Source: Oscillospiraceae bacterium (GTDB lineage Bacteria > Bacillota_A > Clostridia > Oscillospirales > Ruminococcaceae). From it: a DNA stretch of 6,793 bases. Below the pieces are notes generated by a model. The model saw only the letters and a list, made by a program, of their open reading frames with translations. It was not told where the DNA came from and did not search any database. Both the position numbers and the translations under genes were made by a program. The number at the start of each line of letters is the position of its first letter. Position 1 is the first letter of the stretch. Positions 1 through 6,540 of this stretch are shown here, piece by piece. The stretch lies in assembly GCA_900766795.1 (NCBI GenBank), contig CAAFWX010000171.1, positions 1 through 6,793 of the forward strand, read 5' to 3'.

Positions 1-92
1 ATAGCGACGATTGAACCCGCTGCGATATCCTTATTGCTGCTGTTAACGTAATCAAGGATTTCACCGCGCTGATAATATGTTGCTTTTGCCAT
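1..92 (-). CDS. DUF2190-family capsid cement/decoration protein, N-terminal part only
   Basis: Thirty codons are visible from an ATG at 92, and the gene runs off the left edge. The peptide begins MAKATYYQRGEILDYVN and continues to an IAAGSIVA segment. This pattern (short basic start, YYQ.GE.LDY.N, then AAG..VA) is how DUF2190 proteins begin. They are small capsid decoration or head-fibre proteins usually encoded next to the major capsid gene, as here. The start follows the capsid stop by 20 bases and has an AAAGGA motif at 105-110, about 12 bases upstream, a rather long spacing. By family knowledge the protein would stabilise the expanded shell from outside. The family call rests on 30 residues plus position. 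Confidence 0.72.
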   Translation of the reverse strand, partial: MAKATYYQRGEILDYVNSSNKDIAAGSIVA

Positions 93-112
93 TGTTAGTT
101 ACCGTCCTTTCA

Positions 113-1585
113 TCAAGAAATTGCAACGCCGGGATTCTTAACCAGACCGCGGTAATCGCGCACTGCAACGCCCCAGTCGAGATACATATCCCATGTGAAA
201 CCAAGCACGCCGGGCGCTTCCATTCGACGGACGGTGGGAGTTTCCACGCCATTGAGATAGTCAACCTGAATACCCTTTGCGGAGTTGGGGTCAGCCACGA
301 GAAACCAAGGACAAGCGCCGTCCTTTGCAAGCGCGTTGAGAACAGGCGACTGAACGATGGTCAGAGGATAGTTGTACAGCGGGTTGATGTCATTGTTTCC
401 GTTGCCGGTTACCTGTGCGGAGCCGAAAATAACAGCCAGGTCAAATTCAAATCCCATGGGAACAACAAGGTACTTCGGCGTCATGTAGATAGGCTCACCG
501 AATGGGTCAGTTTGCTTCTGCATTTGCAGGATAGCCGCCTGAATAGCCGCCTGTGTGGGCTTTGTGCCGCCCGATATAACATTCTTGTGCTCGGTATGGA
601 ACAGCGTCTTTCCGTCGTAAATAACGCCGTTGTTGTACAGAGTCGTGTAAACCTGCTTGTCGATAGTCCTCTTTGCGGAAGCCGCATACAGTGCCGGAAT
701 GCGTGTGATAAGACCGATATCGTCGTCAACGAATGCCTGACGGGTCATGGAGAACTGTCTGCCGTAGGTCTTAAGCTGACGCTGGGGCATTGCCTTAGTT
801 TCGGGAGTGCTATTCTTAAGCTCTCCGTTCTCGGGAACCTCGAGGAATTCAAGAGAGCCGCCGAGCACATACTCGCGGTCGGTAGTTTTCTTGAAGTCGG
901 TCAGCGTGCCCTTTGTGGTCCATGCCTGGAATGTGGTGGGAATCTTGTTGTATTCTTCTACAATAGCCTTGTTCACAGAAGCGTCAAGGATTGCAGGGAA
1001 CGAAGCTGCGGGGTTATACAAGCCTCTGCAAAGCTCGCTGAAAATCTCACTGGAATCCATGCGGTGAAGCTGATTGATGTTCGCGCCGTCGCGGGCAAGT
1101 GCTTCTATACCCATATCGCGCAGCGACATTCTCGACATCTCAAGCGCGCCGTCTGCGGGCTTTGCCACATCAAGACCGCTGCGGATTACAAGCGCGTCGG
1201 CAGCAGCCGCGCGGAACTTGTCGCCCTCGTCCTTTGTCACATGCACATCAATAGGCGCATGTGACTTAATCATGTTATCCATGATGTCCTTTCTCACCTC
1301 GTCGATGGTGCTGCCGCCGTCGATGAAACGCTTTGCGTCAACGCCGAATTCGCGGCAAAGGTCGGAAATCACGCTGATTCTCTCGCGCTCATGCTGAACC
1401 GCCGCAGCTCTCTCCTGCTCCGAGTTGTCGAGAATATCAGGCTCGGTGGGCTTGTCATCTCTGTAGTTGTCAATCTTAGTCTGGAGCTCGTCAAACTCGC
1501 GCTGCTCCTCTGCTGTCAGCTCTCTGTGAGCTGCCCTTGCACCGTCAACAATCTCTCGCTGGCGGGCAATCCAATTTTCTCTCAT
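113..1585 (-). CDS. Major capsid protein with N-terminal scaffold-like (delta) region
   Basis: This 490-residue protein should form the icosahedral shell. Residues 1-45 carry a charged, probably coiled-coil segment with RELTAEEQREFDELQTKID, the style of HK97-type delta domains that act as internal scaffold and are cleaved off. The linker to about residue 125 is charged and low in hydrophobics. The main fold follows. Residues 270-335 (YGRQFSMTRQAFVDDDIG, then LFHTEHKN) and the C-terminal DYRGLVKNPG resemble capsid proteins annotated as Mu gpT-like or as the capsid half of prohead protease/capsid fusion proteins. No separate scaffold gene lies nearby, consistent with a built-in scaffold. The start is set by GGAGG at 1595-1599 and overlaps the protease stop as TGATG. 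I cannot place the cleavage site. Confidence 0.9.
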   Translation of the reverse strand: MRENWIARQREIVDGARAAHRELTAEEQREFDELQTKIDNYRDDKPTEPDILDNSEQERAAAVQHERERISVISDLCREFGVDAKRFIDGGSTIDEVRKDIMDNMIKSHAPIDVHVTKDEGDKFRAAAADALVIRSGLDVAKPADGALEMSRMSLRDMGIEALARDGANINQLHRMDSSEIFSELCRGLYNPAASFPAILDASVNKAIVEEYNKIPTTFQAWTTKGTLTDFKKTTDREYVLGGSLEFLEVPENGELKNSTPETKAMPQRQLKTYGRQFSMTRQAFVDDDIGLITRIPALYAASAKRTIDKQVYTTLYNNGVIYDGKTLFHTEHKNVISGGTKPTQAAIQAAILQMQKQTDPFGEPIYMTPKYLVVPMGFEFDLAVIFGSAQVTGNGNNDINPLYNYPLTIVQSPVLNALAKDGACPWFLVADPNSAKGIQVDYLNGVETPTVRRMEAPGVLGFTWDMYLDWGVAVRDYRGLVKNPGVAIS

Positions 1586-2166
1586 CAGTTTTTACCTCCA
1601 CAAGTATTTTCGTTTATTCTTAACTGACGCTCCGCCAGTTTCAGACGAACAGGGTATTCTCCACCGTCAGACCTGCCGACGCCAACAGTCGCATCCGCGG
1701 GAACAGAAACAATAGAAATCTCGAACGGTTCCCATTTTACTGCAACCGAACACGGTCCCGCGAATTTACCATTGGACGAACGCTTTCCTGCGGCGACTTC
1801 CTCCCAAAGGTCAACATTATATCCCACGGAAACGCCCTTAAGCGTGCCGCTCTTGACCTTTTTGTAAATCATCTCGGACATATCGTCGTCGTCAAATTCA
1901 ATTTCAGCCATGCCGCGTCCGTTCTCAATCCAGCAGCGCGTTACCTTTCCGACAACCTCGTCCCTGTCGTGATTAAATAGCACCACGCCGATGTCTGTCA
2001 GCCGCTTTAAGTTTACCGCGCCCTCATCGTGCGAAAGAATTTCCATGCCGAACCAACGCGAATAAGGCTCTTCCGAGCTAAAGCTAAGCGTAAACTTCCG
2101 CGAACTTTCGTCACCCTCCGCCCGCGTGAAATTCGCCTTGAAAACTCTCCTGTTATCCATCCACAT
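1585..2166 (-). CDS. HK97-family prohead maturation protease
   Basis: This 193-residue serine protease should cleave the capsid scaffold region and then itself inside the prohead. It has the family pattern: a beta-rich N-terminus, a histidine in GVVLFNHDRDEVVGKV (His66) and a serine in GTLKGVSVGYNV (Ser113), the expected catalytic pair. WEPFEISIVSVPAD (about residues 146-159) matches the conserved end of the fold, where the family usually has E.S.V..PA. Length is typical for a stand-alone enzyme. Two starts compete: ATG at 2166, and ATG at 2160 (residue 3). GGAGGAGG at 2170-2177 can serve either; from 2160 the spacing is nine bases, as for the capsid gene. The start overlaps the portal end by 14 or 8 bases, which suggests translational coupling. 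Confidence 0.9.
   Translation of the reverse strand: MWMDNRRVFKANFTRAEGDESSRKFTLSFSSEEPYSRWFGMEILSHDEGAVNLKRLTDIGVVLFNHDRDEVVGKVTRCWIENGRGMAEIEFDDDDMSEMIYKKVKSGTLKGVSVGYNVDLWEEVAAGKRSSNGKFAGPCSVAVKWEPFEISIVSVPADATVGVGRSDGGEYPVRLKLAERQLRINENTCGGKN
1595..1599 (-). promoter_or_regulatory. Strong ribosome binding site of the capsid gene, inside the protease gene
   Basis: GGAGG sits nine bases before the capsid ATG and is formed by the last glycine codons of the protease (Cys-Gly-Gly-Lys-Asn-stop). It settles the capsid start. A strong site here would let the capsid be made in large excess over the protease. Confidence 0.8.
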
Positions 2167-3667
2167 TATCCTCCTCCGCGGGGATTTCTTCGGCTTCCTG
2201 CGTGGATTTTACGCCCGTCCCGAAGACAATCGCCGCTAAGTCTATGTTCTTTGCCGCCGCGTAATCGTTGACCTCTGCGATATCGTCTATCTGGTCGCGC
2301 CAGTCAACGCCCTGCTCCGCGCAAATCTGCTTGAACGTCTTTATGCCGCTTTGAAGCGCGATTTTATTAGCGTTAGCTTCCTTTTGTGGGTCAATCCAGC
2401 GCTTAGGGCTTTCAACCCATTCATGGGTTAGGAATCGCCGTTTCTTCTCCGCGCTTTCAAAAAATCCGGTTGCCTTTATCGCTCCCGCCAGAACAGCCGC
2501 CCGAAAAAACTCAACATAGATATCGCTCATGATATCTTTTAGCAGTTCCTTTTCCTCCGCATATGTCAGCTCGTCCTCAATCGCGCCCTGCCGCGCGGAT
2601 GAATAATTCGTCTGCGACATATCGCGGGAAGTTGCTTCGTAAGACAATCCCTGTCCAGCACCAATAAGACGCTGCTGCAATTTGAGAAACGCCGTAGCGT
2701 CAGAGCCGTTGGACTTCGGCTCAACTACCTGAATTTCATCACCTGCATTCAGCTCACTGATTAATCCGGGCGTCAGCATTTTCCCGTTGTAGCTGCGGCT
2801 GTCCGCGGGCTGAGCGTTTCGCCCTAAGCCGCCCGTCGGCATGACTTTCTTTATGAACACCGCCAAGCACGCGGCGATTCGTTCCTTTACGGAAACCGCC
2901 GTCATAAACTCGTTGGTGTCGCGCACACGGGTTAGCGTCGGCGTCAAATCCGACATCTCGCGTATCTGCGAGGGGCGGCGCTTCGAGAAGTAGAATATAA
3001 TATCATTCGCGCTGTAATATTTCGCGTCGGGCATTTCCATGCCGTCAACGGAGTACTTTGTTATCCAGTAACCGACAGGTCGGTTATAGCTGTTGTATTC
3101 AATTCCGCCGACAACCTTGTTGCCGCTTTCATGCGGAGTTTGCCAGTATGTACACAGCTCGTCCACCTCAATCAGTTGAAGCTGAAACGGAATAATGCCT
3201 TGATTTGTATAGCACTTTCGGATTAAAATACCGCCGTCAACCTTTTTTCTCTCAACCATCATTCTGATAATCTGGTTGAAGCTTTGCATTCCGGTGACAT
3301 CGCAGTTTTCTTTCTTGCACCATTCTGCCCAAAGTGTTTCTACAACAGAATTAACTCGCTCCGACCCTGTTTTTGCCTGGAGCGTGTAGCCCATGCCAAC
3401 CACGTTTCGCTTAAAAGATAGGATTACGCCGTTAAGAATATCGCTGTTGCGCTCTAGGTCGCGTGCACGAGCGCGGACAGTATCGCGGGAATATCGGTCA
3501 GTCATTTCCGCGCTTTCGTTGCTTACGCGCCAGTTAGCATTCAGCCGCCCGAAATTCGCCGCGTCATAGTTTTTTACGGCGTCAAACTGCTGACGCCATA
3601 CTTCACGTTCATATGCGGCTTTCGGGCTGAAAAAACCGATTAAATTATCCAGCCACATCTCTGTCAC
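2153..3667 (-). CDS. Portal protein, lambda gpB family
   Basis: The 504-residue portal forms the ring at one capsid vertex through which DNA enters and leaves and to which terminase and the joining protein bind. Family marks are clear: RYSRDTVRARARDLERN (residues 58-74) followed by VVGMGYTLQA, the segment IIFYFSKRRPSQIREMSDLTP (223-243), DMSQTNYSSARQGAIED (349-365), and WIDPQKEANANKIALQSG (424-441) with a following T......G..W helix pair. All are typical of lambda-type portals, and length fits. The start is uncertain. GTG at 3667 overlaps the gpW stop as GTGA, whereas ATG at 3658 has GGTGA five bases upstream, which can pair with the end of 16S rRNA. The C-terminus is acidic (EEIPAEEDNVDG), and the protease ribosome site lies within its last codons. 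Confidence 0.93.
   Translation of the reverse strand: MTEMWLDNLIGFFSPKAAYEREVWRQQFDAVKNYDAANFGRLNANWRVSNESAEMTDRYSRDTVRARARDLERNSDILNGVILSFKRNVVGMGYTLQAKTGSERVNSVVETLWAEWCKKENCDVTGMQSFNQIIRMMVERKKVDGGILIRKCYTNQGIIPFQLQLIEVDELCTYWQTPHESGNKVVGGIEYNSYNRPVGYWITKYSVDGMEMPDAKYYSANDIIFYFSKRRPSQIREMSDLTPTLTRVRDTNEFMTAVSVKERIAACLAVFIKKVMPTGGLGRNAQPADSRSYNGKMLTPGLISELNAGDEIQVVEPKSNGSDATAFLKLQQRLIGAGQGLSYEATSRDMSQTNYSSARQGAIEDELTYAEEKELLKDIMSDIYVEFFRAAVLAGAIKATGFFESAEKKRRFLTHEWVESPKRWIDPQKEANANKIALQSGIKTFKQICAEQGVDWRDQIDDIAEVNDYAAAKNIDLAAIVFGTGVKSTQEAEEIPAEEDNVDG
2170..2177 (-). promoter_or_regulatory. Ribosome binding site of the protease gene, inside the portal gene
   Basis: GGAGGAGG lies within the last portal codons. 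Because it is a double GGAGG, it is well placed for both ATG 2166 (six bases from the upstream GGAGG) and ATG 2160 (nine bases from the downstream GGAGG), so it does not settle the start alone. Confidence 0.7.
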
Positions 3668-3879
3668 CGCCCATCAAAAAACGCTGCAAAGGTGTTTCCG
3701 AGAAGCGTGTCGGCTCCGTTTGCCTTGCTTATTCTCGCCTCGAGGTCAGCCTTAAGCGACCGGAGTTCCGCGAGGTTTGCACGCGTCAGCGAGCGGGAGC
3801 CTATCGAATATGATTGACCGCCGATTGTTACGGCAGATATGGCATTATTCACCTGCACAAGAAGCTCCTCGTCTGTCAT
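3664..3879 (-). CDS. gpW-like head-tail joining (head completion) protein
   Basis: This small 71-residue protein sits between terL and portal, as gpW does in lambda (68 residues). The middle reads GGQSYSIGSRSLTRANLAELRS, then a helical KADLEARISKA. The pattern Y.IG.R.LTRA.L.E followed by a helix is typical of gpW and related small joining proteins (DUF6148-like). By family knowledge it enters the filled head through the portal, helps retain DNA and prepares the vertex for tail binding. The start is well supported by AAAGGAGGGG at 3884-3893. Its stop overlaps the portal GTG start, so portal translation is probably coupled to it. Role is inferred from size, motif and synteny. Confidence 0.8.
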   Translation of the reverse strand: MTDEELLVQVNNAISAVTIGGQSYSIGSRSLTRANLAELRSLKADLEARISKANGADTLLGNTFAAFFDGR

Positions 3880-3936
3880 AAAGCCCCTCCTTTGGTTCTT
3901 GCATAGTTGTCCTTGATTTTATATTATCACATCTGC

Positions 3937-3954
3937 TTTGGAAAAATCGCCACA
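3937..3954 (-). repeat. 18-base element, copy 2, in the terL-gpW gap
   Basis: On the minus strand this reads TGTGGCGATTTTTCCAAA. It matches the sequence at 6674-6691 at 17 of 18 bases. It fills a large part of the 76-base gap between terL and gpW and points the same way as the genes. A weak -10-like stretch (GATAAT or TAATAT, about 3921-3928) follows 8-10 bases downstream, so an activator-dependent internal promoter is possible but unproven. Confidence 0.55.
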
Positions 3955-3955
3955 T

Positions 3956-5785
3956 TTACAGCCATCCCCCGCCCATGTTGCCGAGCCAATCGGGGCTTTC
4001 GTTGAACTTCTGCTCCGGGGTAACATCATTGCGCGGCTCAGGCTTAGGTGCGTCAGCGTTTTGCAAGAACAGGCTTCGCACGCCGAGCACGTCAGCCGCC
4101 GCCATTGCGTACACTTCCGCGTCAAGATAGTGGTTATCCGCTTGAGAGGTTTTCTGCTCCCATCGGTATACTTCCTTTCCCGCAGCGTTCCGCATGAGAA
4201 CCTTGTGCTCCGCCGTTACCTGCTCGCAGTATTCCAAATCACAATCCTTGTGCACCATCCAAGAACCCTGCCCGTTGGGCTTCTTCATTCGGCTTGCAAT
4301 CATATCCTTGTATTTACCGCCGTCAACAAGCACCAATGTCATGCCGTATGCTCTCGAGCCGGATTTGTTTACCGTTGACAGCTTGTAATGCGACAATGAT
4401 TCACTTGTGCCCTTGCACGGCAGGCACCATTCCGAATTTCGCGCCGCAAAATCATACACTTCATCTGTCTGGTCGCCCGAATCAATCAGGCAAAGGTCGA
4501 CAAGCAAAGCCGTCCCGTCAGCCTTTTTAAACTCCAGATTCATTACGCGTTCAATCTCCGAGAAGCTGAAACTCTGACCGTGTGCGATATTCTGGGAAGT
4601 GAGATAGTCGCCCCATGCTCGAATAGTCCAGTATTGACAGTTCTGCTGAACGTCCACCCCCGCCGTGATAAGCTTCGCCCAGTTGGGAACCAAATACGCT
4701 TCGTTTTCCGTCTGTCGCTCAAGCACGGTTTCCGCGCTTGTCTTTTGGTGAACTTCCTCCCACGGCTCGCCAAGCCACGAGTTAGTGAAGTTTTGAAGCT
4801 TCGTCGGGTCGTCCTGCGCCGACAACCATTCGTAGGCAATCTCCGAAAAACGCGTAAACGGCGAGTACAGCGTATTAAGCCAAAACGCAACCACTTTCGA
4901 GAAACGATTCTGTCGCACAATACGCCATTCTCCGCTTTGCATTGCCGTCATTTTTTCCGAATCTGTGATTACGCAGCCGCATTCCTGACATATGTAGTTA
5001 GCAAACTCCGCACGTTCGCGAGCGCTCATGCCTCTGTCCTTCCCCGGCCATCTGATTTGCGAGAATTTCAGCTCGATGTATTCCCCACAGTGAGGGCAAG
5101 GAATAAAATAATGCTTTTCAATGTCCGCGTCCTCTTTTGCGCTCCAGATGTTGCCGCTTTTCGTAGTAGGGGTTGAGCACATATAAATCTTTCGATTTTG
5201 GAATGTCTTTGTACGCTCTTTCGCAAGTGAAATCGGGTCGGCTTCCTTTTTGGTTGACGGCGGGTACTTGTCTACCTCGTCCATGAAAAGATAGCGGATA
5301 GGTCTGGAAGCAAGCGATGATGGGCTGTTTGCGCCCTGAATAGTCATGTACATTCCCGAGAATTGCAGCTCCGTGCGAGAGCTCTTGTTGCGGTCGTATT
5401 TATCAGACAGCCGCTCGCTTGCTTCTATCATCGGGATAATTCTGTTTTCACTGTTAGCCTCACCGAGCTTGTCCGTAGGATAAACAAGCATTGTTGGGGC
5501 AGGGTCTTGGTCGATGATGTACCCCAGTGCATTGTGAATGCACTCCGTGCCGCCTACCTGCGTAGGCTTGCAGAACACTACCATCTCGGTTTCGTAGTTG
5601 TTCAGTTCGTCCATAATCCCGACAAGATAGGGTGTGACCTTATTACGCCATCTGCCCGGGCTGTGCGCCGATTTTTCGTCCAAAATGCGGTATCGTTCAG
5701 CCCACTCCGAAACGGAAATATCTTCGGGCGGACGTAAAGTTTCGAGCGCCCTTTGAATATATTCAGGAACCGTGTAGCTTTTCAT
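3956..5785 (-). CDS. Terminase large subunit, GpA family
   Basis: Counting from ATG 5785 gives 609 residues. The N-terminal half is the packaging ATPase: a Walker-A-like KPTQVGGTE (73-81), Walker B RYLFMDEVDKYP (164-175) with Asp169 and Glu170, and STPT (204-207) as likely coupling motif. A zinc-ribbon insertion follows with CPHC (230-233) and CQEC (266-269). The C-terminal half is the RNase H-like nuclease that makes the packaging cuts, with acidic residues in AGVDVQ (Asp378), LIDSGDQTDEVY (Asp435) and DNHYLDAEVYA (Asp550, Asp555). This layout is that of lambda gpA. An in-frame ATG at 5824 would add 13 residues, but those codons lie in a terminator hairpin, while AAAGGAG at 5792-5798 is six bases from ATG 5785. 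The tail GNMGGGWL may contact the portal, as lambda gpA's C-terminus does. Confidence 0.95.
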   Translation of the reverse strand: MKSYTVPEYIQRALETLRPPEDISVSEWAERYRILDEKSAHSPGRWRNKVTPYLVGIMDELNNYETEMVVFCKPTQVGGTECIHNALGYIIDQDPAPTMLVYPTDKLGEANSENRIIPMIEASERLSDKYDRNKSSRTELQFSGMYMTIQGANSPSSLASRPIRYLFMDEVDKYPPSTKKEADPISLAKERTKTFQNRKIYMCSTPTTKSGNIWSAKEDADIEKHYFIPCPHCGEYIELKFSQIRWPGKDRGMSARERAEFANYICQECGCVITDSEKMTAMQSGEWRIVRQNRFSKVVAFWLNTLYSPFTRFSEIAYEWLSAQDDPTKLQNFTNSWLGEPWEEVHQKTSAETVLERQTENEAYLVPNWAKLITAGVDVQQNCQYWTIRAWGDYLTSQNIAHGQSFSFSEIERVMNLEFKKADGTALLVDLCLIDSGDQTDEVYDFAARNSEWCLPCKGTSESLSHYKLSTVNKSGSRAYGMTLVLVDGGKYKDMIASRMKKPNGQGSWMVHKDCDLEYCEQVTAEHKVLMRNAAGKEVYRWEQKTSQADNHYLDAEVYAMAAADVLGVRSLFLQNADAPKPEPRNDVTPEQKFNESPDWLGNMGGGWL

Positions 5786-5791
5786 GTTTTT

Positions 5792-5798
5792 CTCCTTT
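5792..5798 (-). promoter_or_regulatory. Ribosome binding site that fixes the terL start at 5785
   Basis: AAAGGAG lies six bases before ATG 5785. No comparable site precedes the in-frame ATG at 5824, which only overlaps the terS stop as TGATG. The site lies directly after the U-tract of the terS-terL terminator. Confidence 0.8.
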
Positions 5799-5799
5799 G

Positions 5800-5846
5800 C
5801 AAAAAAGCCCGACGGAATATCCATCAGGCTTTAAGCTGCTTTTTTG
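5800..5846 (-). terminator. Intrinsic terminator between terS and terL
   Basis: In the minus-strand RNA, GCCUGAUGG (5829-5821) pairs with CCGUCGGGC (5815-5807) in a nine-pair stem with two G-U pairs and an AUAUU loop, followed by six U (5806-5801). An upstream A-tract (CAAAAAA, 5846-5840) can extend the helix by pairing with the U-tract. On the plus strand the two wobbles become A-C mismatches, so the element favours the direction of the genes. The stem contains the terS stop codon, so a ribosome finishing terS would cover its 5' arm. Confidence 0.75.
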
Positions 5847-6399
5847 TTTCTGCGCATTTTCTGGGTCTGCCCCTTTTGGGCTTGCTTTCGCTTTCAGCCT
5901 TTGCTTTAGTCCCTGCGAAAACGAACTCCCGAAGCTGATTATTGATATCCGTAGACAGTTCCTTTTCAAGCGCTCGCGCGGTCACTGGGTCAACGTGCGC
6001 ACCAACCAGCCCGCCCACACGCGGCGCAATCGCAAGCGCGAATTTCTTGAACACAACGAAGAAACGCTGGTATTCAAGCTGTGCCTCCTCAACCGAGATA
6101 TATTTTCCCTGCGCAATCTGCGTTTTTAGCTGGTGTAGTTCGCCCTGACTCTGTTTAAGTTCAATTTCCGCTTTCAGTTTTTCTTCCTGTAAGCGCTTTA
6201 GAGAATTGCCGCCCTTAGCGTTTTCCGCCTGATTTTTAAGCCACTCGATATAAGCCTTAATCGTAGCCTCAAGATTATATTTGCGACCATGCGTCCTATC
6301 AGTCCCGGGAAGAACGCCATCGGCAGTAAGCTGCTGAACCCGCCGAACGGAAAGCCCTATCAGCTTTGCCACCTCAGTGGCATTAACATATTCGTCCAT
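5824..6399 (-). CDS. Terminase small subunit, Nu1-like DNA-binding protein
   Basis: This 191-residue protein should recognise the packaging site and recruit the large subunit. Residues 3-31 (YVNATEVAKLIGLSVRRVQQ, then LTADGVLP) form a MerR/Nu1-style helix-turn-helix. THGRKYNLEATIKAYIEWLK follows as the wing and next helix. Residues 56-108 are a long charged, probably coiled-coil region rich in Lys, Glu and Gln, and 109-165 are more hydrophobic (RFFVVFKKFALAIAPRVGGLVG). The C-terminus is strongly basic and contains KPKRGRPRK (173-181), an AT-hook core. Its position directly before terL matches lambda nu1. The start at 6399 has GGGGGAG only four bases upstream, a short spacing. Its last codons form part of the following terminator stem. 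Confidence 0.88.
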   Translation of the reverse strand: MDEYVNATEVAKLIGLSVRRVQQLTADGVLPGTDRTHGRKYNLEATIKAYIEWLKNQAENAKGGNSLKRLQEEKLKAEIELKQSQGELHQLKTQIAQGKYISVEEAQLEYQRFFVVFKKFALAIAPRVGGLVGAHVDPVTARALEKELSTDINNQLREFVFAGTKAKAESESKPKRGRPRKCAETKKQLKA

Positions 6400-6463
6400 A
6401 ACACTCCCCCGAATTCGTAAAAATAAAGCATATAACTCTTAAATTTACTTAAAGAAAGTAACG

Positions 6464-6530
6464 AAAACCCGATTTTTTTTCGATTTTTGCGGAGAAAAAT
6501 CCCGCGCTCACGGCCCCGCAAGCAAAAAAA
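6464..6530. other. Helically phased A/T tracts, predicted bent DNA
   Basis: Tracts of four to eight A or T are centred at about 6465.5, 6476.5, 6486, 6497 and 6527. The steps are 11, 9.5, 11 and 30 bases, close to whole turns of the helix, the arrangement that gives intrinsic curvature. A perfect inverted repeat, GATTTTT (6482-6488) and AAAAATC (6495-6501) around a GC-rich loop, lies within it, and CGATTTTT occurs twice 11 bases apart (6470 and 6481). Confidence 0.55.
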
Positions 6531-6540
6531 TCTCCGGGAA

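Noticed and set aside
77..1264. Long plus-strand open frame of 395 codons opposite the capsid gene
   Set aside because: It is antisense to a clearly recognisable capsid protein, has no family motif, and looks like a codon-bias shadow rich in Cys, Arg and Leu.
3845..3955. Minus-strand 36-codon frame starting directly after the terL stop (TAAATG)
   Set aside because: It has no ribosome site beyond the end of terL, overlaps the well-supported gpW start in another frame, and includes the 18-base repeat and the gpW ribosome site as codons.
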